Shown here piece after piece: positions 30,851 to 43,453 of a stretch of 64,000 nt of DNA. Numbering within the stretch: position 1 is the first letter of the stretch; each line of letters opens with the position of its first letter. This stretch comes from Spirometra erinaceieuropaei (taxonomy: Eukaryota > Platyhelminthes > Cestoda > Diphyllobothriidea > Diphyllobothriidae): positions 1,382,755 through 1,446,754 of the forward strand of contig CACRXP010000006.1 of assembly GCA_902702965.1 (NCBI GenBank). The letters run 5' to 3'. The position numbers and the translations under genes were made by a program. Below the pieces are notes generated by a model. It saw only the letters and a list, made by a program, of their open reading frames with translations, was not told the DNA's origin and did not search any database.

Positions 30851-33486
30851 AGAGGGGAGGGGACAGCAACACTTAGTAAGTTGACGAAGCTGGCAACAAA
30901 GCTAGACTTGACTTTATGCCTTTGGAAACCAAGAGGGCCTCGACGACATATTTAGGGCGTCCGCTCACAGCCATCTGAGGTTTGACAAATATCTTTATTC
31001 AGTTAGCTAGCTTTTAAGTACTTCTACTTTCATTGTCTATAAAACCCTCCAAGCTCCACATGGGTTATGCTCTTAACAAAGTCAGCCGACCGCTTGCAGG
31101 CCTGCCGCGGACGGGTAAAACCGCGCCTAGGACTCTCAGCTACAGGGCTCTGCCCATAGGCCTTGACACTCGAGTTTGAAAAGCGACGCGGCAGCCACAA
31201 TATACAAATCACAACCTCTTCGCGCTGAAGGGTTTTCGGAAATTTCTCCCTATTTCCAGGCAATCCCTTCAGGTGGGCGAACGTTCTGCTGAAGGCTCAG
31301 TACTAAAAGAACAAAACCGACGTGCCGGAATGCAACAGTCACGAGGCCGTACCGTGTGACTGGCAGTGGTCGACCCAATTAACCTGCGCTGCTCAGCCAA
31401 TGGGAAGAGCCCTTTGAGGTACCCAATCAGCTGTTTCCACGTGCTGGTTTTTGCACGCCCAGGACTGCGGCCGCTGCAGTTGGCGCAGTATTTGCCCTAC
31501 CTAGTACCCGGTTGATGCACTTTATGCGCGAAATAAGAACTTATAACTGGTTTACTGAGGCACCCTAAGAAGAGGGCACCTAAAGGTCCGCCGGACTGCA
31601 GCCTGATGGCGCTTATTTACAGCATCTTTCTGTCTACGTCCGAAGCCCTCTGATCTTTTCACATTTTGGCACGGTTTACTCTCACGGAGAGTGCGGTCTT
31701 GTTAGGTTTCAGCTCCGTCAGCCTTTGAAGCTAAAAAAGACTTTTGTTTGCAGCATCTAGCTTATGGTTGCGAAAGATGCAGGGATCTGTCCAAAGATCT
31801 CGCTGCTGTGAAACATCACAAACATTTGTTGTAATGTTGGTAATAGCAGCAACCCTTCCTGTGTATGTCCAACGTCCTGCATTAGTACAGAGTGAGAGCT
31901 CGACCACTAATCGAGTTGTCACCATAATACCAAGATTCCTTCGGCTTGAAAACTATTTCCAGGGCTCTCGGCGATTAGCTGTGAGTCGATGATACGAAAA
32001 TAGTGCTCAGTCGAAGAGGAGGCGACTCGATCGCTATGGCACAAAGTTTAGCTGGTTGACTTTTCTAATTCATGCTCAAAACATTTGTCTGAGATAACAA
32101 CAGAAAAGGACATCGAACGCACCGTCGCTACACTGTTCGTAGGTTTCAGTTTCTCCTCAACCGCAGTTGGCGGCTCATGCGTTCATCACAGATACTCGGG
32201 CTTCGTGCAGTGACGATTCGATTGCTCGCATCCGAGTTGTGAGTGATCATGATGTCATCCCCTACCGTTGGTTCATGTGCTAATAACTTGACACTTCGGC
32301 CCGTCAATATGGACATCGGAAGCGACGTTTAACTGAACGTTCCCTATGCGACTAATTACCTTACCCAGGTAGCGTCTCGGCGCTGAACATTGGGGGTGAG
32401 ATCACTGCGCTTGTGGACCGTCACCTGCCCACAAAATTTCAGTCTCGTGAAAGTTTAAGCTGCGATCGAGTCCCGCAAACTGGGTCGCGGCCTGAGGATT
32501 TCCACCCGCTCCCTTTACCGCTGAGGTGGGCTCAGCCAACCGTGTCTACGGCAACCTTTCACTTTTCCCAACTTGTTTGCCCTGCCCGCAACTACATAAG
32601 ATCCGTTAGAGGACTCAAGACGCCGCCTGTTGCAGCACCTGATTTTTCGGCCTCACTCGATAGCTGCTTCCTGTTTGTGTATCACCCAAAACCCAAAGGA
32701 CGTGAGAGGATGGCTGACAGCGAGTCTTCCTTACTTTTGCCCGCATGTTTCGTCTCCTGTATGTTAAGCATTCGCGAGCCATCTAATGTCCCACACGGGG
32801 ATTTCTGCGCTGCCAACTATGGTGCATCCCGCTACCTGTGCATATACTAATGGCTGCCTGTTGGCAATCTCTTACTATTACGCGGTTATCTGCTACGCTT
32901 GACGGACCTCGACCCAAATATTCATATTAAATATTCATACAAATCTAAGTTTCAAATAGACTGATTTACTCCAAGTTAATTTATAATGCCCGAGGTTGCG
33001 AGATTACTGTTTTACCCAAAAGTCTAGGGAGTGTTCGCGACTTGTCCGGACTCAGTTGTCCGTGGTCCGTCTTTCGTTTTCATCGACATCAGAACATTTG
33101 TAAGGAGTAGTTGGTCGTCCACCTCTCTCCCTCTATAGTCTTTTGAATATCAGAAAAGGCAGAAATAGGTTGCCTATGAAAGTCTTCCAACATGTCCCTC
33201 GGCAATGGTATTGTCAGCGTAGAGGCGCAATGATCTTAGTTAAAAATCCCGGAAAGGACAGCACATTACGTCTCATAAAACGGTCACTGTGATCATTTTC
33301 GGCACGGGACTTAGAATAGGACATGCATCGATGTTAGAAATACCCTTTGACGGAAGCTGAACATTCAGAAGACTTGTTGGCAGCATATGTTTTCTTTCGA
33401 TAAATTCTCCTTAAGGCAGTACACTTATACGGTAACGGGGTCAAGTAAAACATGTCGGTGATTAGAGAGATCGATTAAAGTTCGTC
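30851..33486. other. Unassigned DNA with a foldback fragment
   Basis: Bases 32860-32990 resemble the second arm of the foldback at 13.9-14.03 kb (GGCTGCCTGTTGG, ACGCGGTTATCTGCT). The longest frame, 32413-32850 (+, 145 residues), has no recognised domain. The remainder is unassigned. Confidence 0.35.
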
Positions 33487-33941
33487 CTAAAGTGGGAATA
33501 TTAGGGGGAGAGGGTAACAGGGGTCATGCCAGGGGCGGGGTGAGTGCGGAACTGCTCGGAGAGTTGCATGTGATTGGTTGACTTTTGGCCATGGTAGGCT
33601 CGCAGTTTGAACCAGGTTCTTATTTGCACACAAGGCCGGCTTTTGTAACTCATTTGCGGCCGCTTCTGCGGTTGCTAGTAGACCTTGTTCCAGTAGCTTG
33701 CGGTAGCTCGATGGGACCTTATAAATTGCACAAAACCTTGGTCGTGGTTTACACGATGCCCAGAATAAACGATATGCGCGAGAATAGAGCTGTTTATGCA
33801 CCCAGTTTCGACTTTCCCCAGCCATGCTGGGAGGTGATTCCGTATTCTATTGGATAGGCACCGACTCGTGCGACCAGCACAACCTACTCCACAGGAGCAA
33901 ATGAAGGAGTAGACGCACAATGAGGTGTACCGAGATGACAA
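33487..33941 (-). pseudogene. PLE-4 GIY-YIG domain and C-terminal tail
   Basis: Two frames cover it. The first (33941-33675) has VYSFICSCGVGCAGRTSRCL, where the usual GYIGR is GCAGR, then an IR-x-HLPAW block and an AHIVYSGHRV block. The second (33825-33487) holds GLLATAEAAANELQKPALC. A frameshift joins them near 33700. Confidence 0.8.
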
Positions 33942-34234
33942 TCTATCCTTACCTTCTCCGCTTAAAATAGGATTAGTTGAGAATACTATTCAAACCCTTG
34001 CCGCTGGGGAGGTTCCTGAGACAGCTTGGTCGAGACGCCTTTTTTGGAGTTCATTCGCAGCTTCTCCTCGAAGAGAGACTTTGAATAACGGAGTTTTCTT
34101 TTCGGCAGTCAGTGTGGAGGGTTTTGCCGGTTGTTAGGCAATTTTCTTTGCAGTGGACCTCTCATATACCGGTTTTCGCTAGGCAAGTCCTGGATCTTTC
34201 TAAGCTTCTGCTCGATGCTATCACACAAATTTTT

Positions 34235-34558
34235 CTAGCTTTTTGCGCAAAATATCGGTCTGGGGTTCGTTTTTGTTTGAGGGACGCGAACGCTAATGTC
34301 AGTTCTCCTGTTTTGAAGGACATCTAAGAAAGGGAGCGAACCAGCCGTTTTCGTCTCCAACATGAACTTAAACGACGTATGTGCTTCATTTACAGCATTC
34401 CAGAGGGCATCTACGTCGACTCCTGTGATGGCAGTTGCAATGATCTCATTAATGTGGCGACCATAATGTTTGAGCTTATTGATCTGATTGCTTAGTTGAA
34501 ATTTATCCAGCTCGCCTATGAAGACATCGGCTAAGAGAGGTCCAAGAAGCGAGTCCAT
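34235..34558 (-). pseudogene. PLE-4 RT motifs B to FLDVL
   Basis: Motif B is DSLLGPLLADVFIGELD. The motif C region reads LKHYGRHINEI, where the expected YVDD catalytic pair is lost. A conserved LPFLDVLQNR follows. Loss of the catalytic Asp pair shows the RT is dead regardless of frameshifts. Confidence 0.85.
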
Positions 34559-34592
34559 AGTAATACCGACTATTCGTTTATAGAGTTGGTTG

Positions 34593-34930
34593 TCAAAAAG
34601 GGAACTGCACGTTTCGTGTGCATCTTAGAAATAGTTCCCTAAGCGTGTTCGCCGGAAGTCCTACTTTCTGCTGAGTGATTGATAGGAATTGCCAGGTGCG
34701 GTCAGCTGTCTCGGAGACTGAGACGTTTGTGAAGAAGGATGACGCGTTTATCGAGAACATCATTATGCCGTTAAAGTTAAGACCTTTGATGTCTTCAGTG
34801 AATCCGAAAGTATCTAAATAGCTACGTAGTGACAACCGATATTGTAGGGGGTTTAGTTTATCTGGTGACCACCTCGGTGTTGCGTGATAGAGAGAGTTTC
34901 GTATGTACAGAATAGGACGAACCGGCAGGC
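34593..34930 (-). pseudogene. PLE-4 RT motif A region
   Basis: The frame contains a LDTFGFTEDIKGLNFNG stretch and motif A as MFSINASSFFTNV; the expected SFD or SYD Asp is Asn here. Sequence upstream of the Met (to about 34930) continues the alignment. A frameshift near 34595 separates it from motif B. Confidence 0.8.
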
Positions 34931-34935
34931 CGTTC

Positions 34936-35883
34936 TTGTGAAAAGTCGTCTTTTTTATACAAGTCAGCCTTTGGGACTATCGAAGACTAATCAGAGGCGA
35001 TCGATATCTATCTAGTCAGGTGATTGTGTGTGCGTGTGTGTGTGCTGAGAGAGTTGGGAAGATTCGTCCCAGACGGGATAATTAATTGCTTTCTGTAGGT
35101 TGGCTGAATGAAGGTGAACACAAGTTCACCAAAACATCTGCATTAAAAAAGGTTCTCGCATCGGCCTACCGGTCAATGAACAGGCCTGCCGAAACAGTAT
35201 GGACGGAGTGCGATAGCACTGACGTAAAATGGGAGTGTTAGGACATATGACACTGTGGCAACTGTGGGTCGCTGCGGTTGGTCTGAATACCAGGTTTAAC
35301 GTGTCGGAGAGCAAACTGACAGTGGCAATTTGAAGTCCTCGGGTAATAGGATCATCTTATAACCCTGGCTCAAACGACCCATGACCACCACTGTTCGCCA
35401 GATGTATGTAGATTTCATTGCACTCCTTAGATGAGCTGATGACCCCCTGCTTCGGCTATCGTTGAAGCGTTTGCACAGTGTCTAAGATGAGCGGATAAGC
35501 TGTCTACCACGCGATAAATTTAGTCTCCAAACGTCGTAGATAAGTAAACTGACCTGCCAGCAGCTGCACCAAGGCTGCACTATTTTCGGAGAACTACGCC
35601 GGGTTACTCCTCAGACCGCTTTCCTGGGAGATTTTGCAGGAACTACTTCTCAGCACCTGGTTGATGTCGGATTTTTAAAAATTCCTGTTCAGTTATACCG
35701 CATGAAATTAGTGGTAGGGGTGGTACTCGTAGAGGGGCAGTAGTATGTAACCTCGAGAATACTTCGGTGTTTGCAGCAACAGGGCCAGTGATAGCAGGCC
35801 TGCACCAGTACCGATCCCCCCACTCTCGCACTACGTAGTTTATTTGCAAATGAGCGAATGAGAGTATTAATTGGCTGGCAGTG
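34936..35883. other. Unassigned DNA with a short GT repeat
   Basis: A GTGTGTGCGTGTGTGTGTG run lies at about 35025-35043. Nothing else is recognised. Confidence 0.35.
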
Positions 35884-36391
35884 GTAGGTTATGTAACCTC
35901 ACCTCCCAACTAAATTGAACTGTCTTTTTATTGCCTATGTGAGGGACTACGCACGACTATTCTTAAAGAAATAAATAAGTCAGGCGTGCGCGTTTGGCAC
36001 CAAAACCGTTCAGGGATAACAAGAAAAGAGAGCGTGTATGTTCTAACCGAGGTAAAGTAAACCAAAACGCAGTCGGCGATCCTTGCAGCACGTGTAGTAT
36101 GGTGAGTACCGACATGACGCAAAAGGCTCCAACTACTCTTCCGGAAGAAATACGTAAGTCACGGCGCAGGGAATCGATAACGAAAGGCAATGCAAGTAAA
36201 CTGGGGTAACTAGAAAATCAAGGAAAAACAAAGAGATTACGGGGCAGAAGAGCAAGAGCATCATGCTAAATAATTTATAACTTAATTTATAACTATAGCT
36301 ATGGATTAATAAACAAAACAAGGCCTTCTAAAACAAATATAGTAGTTGCCTACGCATGCTCAACGCAGTGAGGTTACACAACCTATCCTAA
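35884..36391. mobile_element. Possible short-TIR element
   Basis: An 18-base inverted repeat, TAGGTTATGTAACCTCAC and GTGAGGTTACACAACCTA, bounds about 500 bases of non-coding DNA. A convincing target duplication is not visible, so the call is tentative. Confidence 0.3.
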
Positions 36392-36626
36392 CCAGTTGGC
36401 TTTTGCTTTCGCTCACAACAGCTATCTGACCCGCATTTCGGTTAACCAGGGAAAGTAGAGTTTTCATAGTTATCTACAGGACACGCATCCCCTCTTCGAG
36501 CCTGGCAAAGTAAATCAACCTGATCAACTTTGAAAACTAAATAAGATAAAAACACAAAAAATCCATAAAAAATTTAGCCTAATTTAAAAATATGACAAAA
36601 GACTCGACTTATTTCACCCACAAATA
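36392..36626. other. Unassigned AT-rich DNA
   Basis: Spacer up to the delta element; A-rich from 36530 to 36600; nothing recognised. Confidence 0.3.
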
Positions 36627-38454
36627 CAGTGCGTGACCTGTCGCATTAAACCAGATGACAGAATTTGGTATGAGGAGTCCCGGACGTCTCAAACATTGCG
36701 CATTTTGCTAGCCCGCCCAGTCTCTTCAAGCAAATGTCCTTTTCTTATGCAGAAAATGCGTTCACGGGATTTTCTCAGGCAAAATGTTCATAAATTTGAG
36801 CGGAAATGGACGTTGTGATGTATTCAGGTAGTTTCCTATGCTAATACCTTCCTAGACTTTGATTGAGCATATGAGCGTGTTTTTGTCTGAGAAGAGAGTA
36901 ATCTGCCTTCGAGAGTTCAACTAAGCAGAGCTTGTCGGGTTTTAAAATTGACTTTTTGTCTGATGCTGACCGTGGGAATCGGGTTGCAAGTCTACAGGTT
37001 GCTTTTCAAGAACTAGGAGTTTTATCGATTTTTAAAAGTCAGATTAGAAAATCTGTGCGATTTGGCGCCCCAAATTGTAGTAGTAACGCGCACAGGCAAT
37101 CCTTTGTTTAAATGGTCCGAAATCGTTTTGCCGTTTCGAAAATTATGTGGGTTGTCAAAGAAATGACTATCACTGAATAGTCATTTCCGGTTTAAAATAT
37201 ATGAAACATTACTTTTCGTGCGGTCTAACTTCTGCTTATACGTAATTTAGAAAAAGAACTAGCATTACTAGAACACTATTTAGTCTTTAAAAGATATCAG
37301 CATTTCTATGGTCACTCAGTCCTACATTCATACTCGTAGAACGAAGCCTACAAGTGAGAAGAGATATTGATAATGGCCGCCGTATTAAGAGAAAGGTATG
37401 GTCTTCATTTTGTGGTAGAATAATATCAGTATTTTATTTACGTGAAATAAGCGGAAAAAAGTGTGAAATTTCTTCTTGGCTTCACCGCACAACTATGTAG
37501 CGTACACATACATTCGTCGACAGAATCAAGTATTATAACACTCCTTGGAAAGGTAACTTATCGAAGAAATTTTCCCAAATGATCGAAAACATATTTGTTG
37601 TTGACTTCTTTTGTGGACTCAATTATTCGAAGATGAAGTTTCCTGTTTGAGTGAGTCTTGAAATGTGAACCAAATGACCTTCTACATCGAGAAGAATGCC
37701 AAAGCACTCGCTACTTCAATAAATATCTTAAAGACGCATCTTATTTTAAAGGTTTTAATAAACGCATAATACGGGATCTGTTTTTATGAGCAAACGAGTG
37801 GAGACATTGAAAATGATGAAATATTCAGCGATGTTTCAAGGCCGATCTGAATCTCAACGTTATCCAGAAAAGTGCAAATTAATTTCACGGAAGAAAAGTT
37901 CTCTTTGTATACTCTGATCCGACTGGCAGCATTTTTACTCGTGAAAACTTTGGTTCCTATGACGTCACCACCGGCAAAATCAAGCAAAAGCCTGTTTGTT
38001 TTATTGAACCGTAAAGAGTCGTAAAGAACACCGGAAATCCTCGAGCAATCGTTTTGGAATCTATGCCCAGAGTGTAAGCTGTTGGCGAACCGCCATATCT
38101 GAAATGACACTTATTTAAGAGGACATTTGGATGTGAACTTTACTCAAACAGCATTCTTAAGCGTTACTCTGTTTGCGCTTCTATATTCACTCCGTTTTTG
38201 CATGGACAGATATTCTCCACGTCTAAAATCGAAGTTTTCACATTTGTAACCACTTCTGACGTTTTCGGGATTTTTCGCCTTTCTAAAAAAATAGCATTTC
38301 TCAAGAACTTAACATTGCCTTTTATATTTTTACGTCCTTAATTCCCGTAAAGTTGTTATTTATGGACGCAGAAATTGGATCCACGCATTGGTTTCGGTTT
38401 GTGAGTGATTAGCAATCATTCGTAAACACCTTTTATGATTTAGGCCACGAAATG
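36627..38454 (-). mobile_element. Delta-family element (diverged full-length copy)
   Basis: The left flank is TA (36625-36626) with left end CAGTGCGTGACCTGTCGCAT. The right end is eroded, with TA at 38455-38456. The order of internal blocks is that of 60378-62282 (CCTTTTCTTATGCAG, GCGAAAATGGACGTTG-like, CGGTTTGTGAGTGATT). The length is 1828 bases. No coding frame is seen. Confidence 0.75.
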
Positions 38455-38456
38455 TA

Positions 38457-39592
38457 GCACCCAAAACGGTAACGGTTGGGTGTAGGACCCACAACTAACT
38501 TGAGCTAGTTTGTGGACCGTATCATACGTTGAAAAGTGGTAGAGGGGGGTTTTACGGTTGGGACAGCACACAGGACGGAGAGCAAGAAGAGATAGAAAAT
38601 GGATAGATGTTTGCCGAAAGTCTTATCGTGCGCTGTCATTCGGCAAAAGTGAGCGCAACAATTAAAAAATAAACGAAAAGCGGTTTTCAAAAATGAACTG
38701 ACCCTGAATAAACCGCCGCTGGTAAGTTTACAGTTAGTCAGGAAGGGAAGGAAGTTTTAACCAACAGGAACGGTGAATAATAAGTAATGTTTACAGTCAA
38801 ATTGAACTTTGGCGTATATTTTCGTAGTTGCCATCTACCTGTGGGTCCTACACCCTACCATTACCCCGAAGCTTTCTTCATTTTCGGATGGAAACTATGC
38901 CTTTACGAATAGGACTTACAGTTCCCCCTGTTACACCTGCAGTAGTTGGTTCACTAACGAATCAAGCATTTACCACCACCGCCACGCGGCTTGCCTCGAC
39001 AACCCAGACATCGGCGCTTGTACACGTGTACCCAAACGTGCTCCCGACGGGTGAAGGTCGCCCACGTCGGTCACGAGAGCTCTCGCCGCAACGCCACGCG
39101 CAAAGTATGTCAAACTGGTCGCCTCTCCCCCCCCCCTAGCCGCCCTGCCCAAACAAACAATCAGGCCTGTCCAGAGGACAACAATGCGGACGCCCACACA
39201 TACGTACCGAAAGGCACAAGTTTGGCCAATACAAAAGGACCGGGCCACTTGCGCACAAGGCACTCAATCCAGTATCTGTATACATCTTCATAGAGACTGT
39301 CCTGCCACCTAGGACGGCGGCTCAGAGTTTCGGCGCAGTGTTCTCTCATTCCGCCTACTGGATGTCGCTTGACCTGATCATGGAGATTAAGGTGTGCACA
39401 TTACCTTATTCATTCCAGAACCTTCGAAAGAGTCCCTGAGAGCTTCGTCGCTCATCGGAAACTGCCTTAGTTTGCCTCCACAAGTCACAGTCAGCTCGCC
39501 GACGGCGTGTTTTACGAGTAGTTTTGGGCCACCCTTTCTAGTCTCCCACCCCCCTGCGCAAGGGGTTAGCCGTCACCCCAGACGACTGCCGA
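38457..39592. other. Unassigned DNA
   Basis: Frames of about 100 residues occur on both strands over 38809-39349, which suggests compositional openness rather than a gene. A C-run lies near 39127. Confidence 0.3.
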
Positions 39593-39869
39593 CCTGTGGC
39601 CCAGTGATCAGAGGTGTTGGACTTCTAAACCAACAGGTCGCGAGTTCGAGCCCCAGGTGTTCCACACTTCGGGATTGGGTATAACTGACTAACGACGGCT
39701 AATAGGCCAGAAATGGCCATTCCAGTCTCCCTTGTCTTTGTCGGCAGTGCCATTCTGCCTATATCATGCGCCGCTGTGCGGCTGCTGTTTGGGCTCGAGA
39801 AAGAGCCCGTAAGCCAAGAAGGAACGAGTGAGTTCCGTAAGAACGATCGGCGAGCGTCCCCAACCACTG
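39593..39869 (+). repeat. tRNA-derived SINE (copy 4)
   Basis: The tRNA-like head lies at 39596-39665: GTGGCCCAGTGATCAGAGG, then ACTTCTAAACCAACAGGTCGC, then GAGTTCGAGCCCC. The tail is full: GGCTAATAGGCCAGAAATGG, GCGCCGCTGTGCGGCTG, GGGCTCGAGAAAGAGCCC (a small perfect hairpin) and CGATCGGCGAGCG. This is the copy with the best B-box. Confidence 0.8.
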
Positions 39870-40501
39870 CTTCTAGACTAAAACCGATATTTCTTTTGTC
39901 CAGAAGTTAAGAGAAAGAAGGACTTTTACGCCTGCAGTTTTCAAGAATGGTTGTTCGACCTTGATCAAATATATTTTCACCCGTAAATCTCAGGTCATTT
40001 TGCTTTTTTACCTCACTAAATCCTCCTTAACATATTCCTTGAAAGCCGTTGCGTGCGTTTGAGTTATCAAACAAAAACGGAGACCTTTCACCTTTTTTCT
40101 TTTTCGATAGTCCCCTTCTGCATCTAATACTAGTCACAGCGAAACTGCCTTTGAGGGCTCTGCATAGAGACACAAGGCACAACGGTACGAGCAGGCACGG
40201 TAATACAATCGGAAAGCGCACTTTCAAAATAAAATGTTTACTGTTTTTTCTTTTTCCTTCATGGGCTTGGTGTAAACAGCCCGTTTTTCTCAGAAGAAAG
40301 TGGTACTCCTAGACAAGGGGGCAAGCAATAAAGCGACACTCGAAAGTGCACCGAACCCTTGTCCTGTCATCAGCGGGCAGTTATTTAGAAAGTTCAAAAG
40401 AACTATTCTACCTTCCATAAGAAGTTATATTCCATGAGGGCTTCTCCGTCATGCGTGAGGGAGATCCTGTCGCCATCAGTGTAGCTGAATAATTAGTAAC
40501 A
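39870..40501. other. Unassigned DNA
   Basis: No recognised feature. Confidence 0.35.
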
Positions 40502-40503
40502 TA

Positions 40504-41490
40504 CAGTGAGTAACCAATCTCATGAAATGTTGGCTGAAATTCTGAAATGCATATTCAATTAGGAAGGATTACTTAGGCGCGGTTGTAATACTGATTATCT
40601 TGTGGCAAAATCCTATAATATTTCGGACTCGGCAGGTTGTTAGCTTTTGAACACACAGCTTTATAATCTTCTGTAGAAACCGTAGTCGGTAAAAAAATGA
40701 CTACTTAAGTAACATGCATTTTTCTCACTGATTTCCGATTGTCTTTCAAATTCAAATATATCTTAGAGAAACCACAAAACAAAAATATGCATTCTTTCAG
40801 TCATTTAATAGAAAATTACGTCTTCTTTATATTTTATATCCAAGGAACGAGTATAATCAGACTCTAAAAAAGTTTTCTGATTGCCGAATAATTTGGAGCC
40901 TGATCATTCGTTGCGTTAGCACTTAGTGATTTCAGTCTACAAGGTGTATGCGTAAAGAAAGTCATATATTCTTCAATGCCTTTAAAAAGATACTATATAG
41001 AGTCCATATAATTTTGCAATTTATGCGGAATATATTGTACATTTCACGAGGAGTAGTAGTAAACGGAGACGTACAGTGCTGTATGATTGAACATTGTACG
41101 GTCTTAAAAAATCTCAGAATTAGAACCTTTCTTAAAACCTGATTATACTATTTCCTAGAGCATAAAATATAAAGATTACGCGTTTTTTATCCCACGACCG
41201 AAAGAAAGCATATTTTGTGCGTGGTTACCGTAAAATATATCTGAAGTTGCGAGACCATTGAAAATGAATTGCGAAAACGCATGCTATTAAGTAGTCATTT
41301 TTTATCAAGTGCGGCCTCTACAGCGGATTGAAAAGCTGTGTATTCAAGAGCTGACATCCTCCCAAGTCCGAAATATTATAGGATTATACTGTATTCTAAT
41401 CAGTATTACAACTGCGCCCAAGTAATCCGTCCTAATCGAAAACGCATTTCAGAATTTCAGCCAGCATTTCACGAGATCGGACACCCACTG
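40504..41490 (-). mobile_element. Alpha-family long-TIR element
   Basis: TA flanks lie at 40502-40503 and 41491-41492. The ends are CAGTGAGTAACCAATCTCAT and its inverted partner. It is 987 bases, with arms of about 370 and a centre oriented opposite to the 3640-4629 copy. Non-coding. Confidence 0.85.
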
Positions 41491-41492
41491 TA

Positions 41493-42458
41493 ATCTCAGA
41501 TTGTCGTTGATTCTAGACGAGACTCAAGCAAGACCACGGGTACATCGTTTAGCAGACAGCCCGTAAAGCCCACAAACACATTCTGCGCGTAATACCCCTC
41601 CGCAAAATATCCCCGTCGCTTCTATAGGGAAGTTTATTTGGAGGTTCCCACCCACCTTAGGCTAGGATCCAGCACTTTCAGTCGAGAGAGATTCAAGTCG
41701 CCGGCGGAGCGGAGAGGTGGGGAATTCTACGAAAATGGCCAATCAGAATAGATCAGTGAACCCCACCCACATGCTTGCAGCTGCATTCATCTTAACTGAC
41801 TGAGCTGGTTTAATTTTAAATACTCATCCCACTGTGAATTGTTGTCCTCCATCACGGCCTTCGTTTGCGGATTTCTGAGCGGAGTTAAACCAGTCGGTGG
41901 GCCAACGCCGCGCTTGGCAGACAGCAGAGTCAAAGACGTACTCCGGGTCAGCTTTCACGACGCCCAACCATGCCAACCGGAGCTGAACTCGGGCTAAGCG
42001 ACATCCCCAACGATTTTGCCACAAAGCCGTCACAGCAAATGGCCAAGTGCTTTCGATCGACGGGGAAGAAGGGAGAAATTGACTGGTGCTGTTTCTGACG
42101 GTTGTCCGTTAGAGACGCAGGTGGGAGGGCGGATTCGGGTGGTGCGGAAATGGACGGCGGGTACCATCTGTCGACACTGGCGATCTACGCATCTACGTGT
42201 CCAGTCCAGGTACAAGAGGATTTGCGCATACTTCACTCCAGTCTCTGCATATAGCTGGCCTAAACGGCTAAACAAAAAACCCCTCTCGTCGAAGACCCGT
42301 CTTCCTTTTCTTCAACGGATCGTTGCCCTATTTTCTATTTATTCCCACGTTGTCACTGTACAGTCCTATTCAACTGAAACTTTTCCACTAAAAACTTTAC
42401 AACTTTCGCAGTGTAGTTGGTAGAGTATGCGAGAATTGCCCGTTTCCTCAATTTCAAT
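41493..42458. other. Unassigned DNA
   Basis: A 135-residue frame (42016-42423, +) overlaps minus-strand frames and shows no domain. Confidence 0.3.
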
Positions 42459-42460
42459 TA

Positions 42461-43451
42461 CAGTGAGTGACCGATCTCATAATATGTTGGCTAAAATTCT
42501 GAAATGCGCCTTCGATTAGAAAGGATTATCTAGGGCGGTTGTAATATTAATTATCTTGCGGCAAAATCTTGCAATATTTCGGACTTGGCAAGATGTCAGC
42601 TTTAAAATACACTTCTTTTTAATGTCTTGTAGAAACCGCACTCCGCAAAAAATGACTACTTATGTGGCATGCATTATTTCCATTGATTTTCGATGGCCTT
42701 GTAAATTCAAATATATGTTATAGAAACTATCAACAAAAATATGCTTTCTCCTACTCGTTTGATAAAGAATTACGTCTTCTTTATATTTTATACCCGAAGA
42801 AGATGTAAAAATCGATTTTAAAAAAGTTTCTGATTATGAGTTTTTTTAAATCGCGCAGTGTCCATTCACACAGCGTCGTACCTGTCCGCTTACCACAACT
42901 CCTCATGAAATGTACAACATAGGTCACATCCATTGCAAAATTTAATGAACTCTGTATGATATCTTTATAACGGTATAGAAAAATGTGTGATTTTCTTTAC
43001 GCGGAACGCAGGCATCCTGTAAACTGAGATCGCTAAGCGCTAGTGCAACAAATGACCGGGCTCCAAATTATTTGGCAATTAGGCAACTATTTCAAAACCT
43101 GATTATACTCCTTCTTCGAGTAAAAAATATAAAAAAACGTAATTCTCTATCAACCGACTAGGAGAAAGCATATTTTTGTTTATCGTTTCTATAACATATA
43201 TTTGAATTTACAAGGCCATCGAAAATCAATGGACATAATGTATGCCACATAAGTAGTCATTTTTTGCCGAGTGCGGTTTCTACAAGACATGAAAAAAAGT
43301 GTATTTTAAAGCCGACATCTTGCCGAGCCCGAAATATTATAAAATTATGTCGCAAAATGATCAGTTTTACAACTGCGCCTAGATAATCCTTTCTAATCGA
43401 AGACGCATTTCAGAATTTTAGCCAACATTTCATGAGATCGGTCACGCATTG
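42461..43451 (+). mobile_element. Alpha-family long-TIR element
   Basis: TA flanks lie at 42459-42460 and 43452-43453. The left end is CAGTGAGTGACCGATCTCAT; the right end is GAGATCGGTCACGCATTG. It is 991 bases, in the same orientation as 3640-4629. Internal A/T runs are common and no ORF is present. Confidence 0.85.
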
Positions 43452-43453
43452 TA

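Larger units (their letters stand above)
33490..34935 (-). mobile_element. Penelope-like retroelement, decayed (PLE-4, second lineage)
   Basis: From 34935 downward there is N-terminal RT sequence (about 34860-34935), RT motif A, a frameshift, motif B and a damaged motif C, the FLDVL region, a broken linker, GIY-YIG and a C-terminal tail. It belongs to the same lineage as 6236-6660, distinct from PLE-2 and PLE-3. No hammerhead-like motif is found at its 3' side by eye. Confidence 0.85.

Noticed and set aside
39596..39665. Functional tRNA gene
   Set aside because: A- and B-box matches exist, but acceptor and anticodon stems do not pair well, and the same head recurs with a common tail at four places, so it is a SINE.
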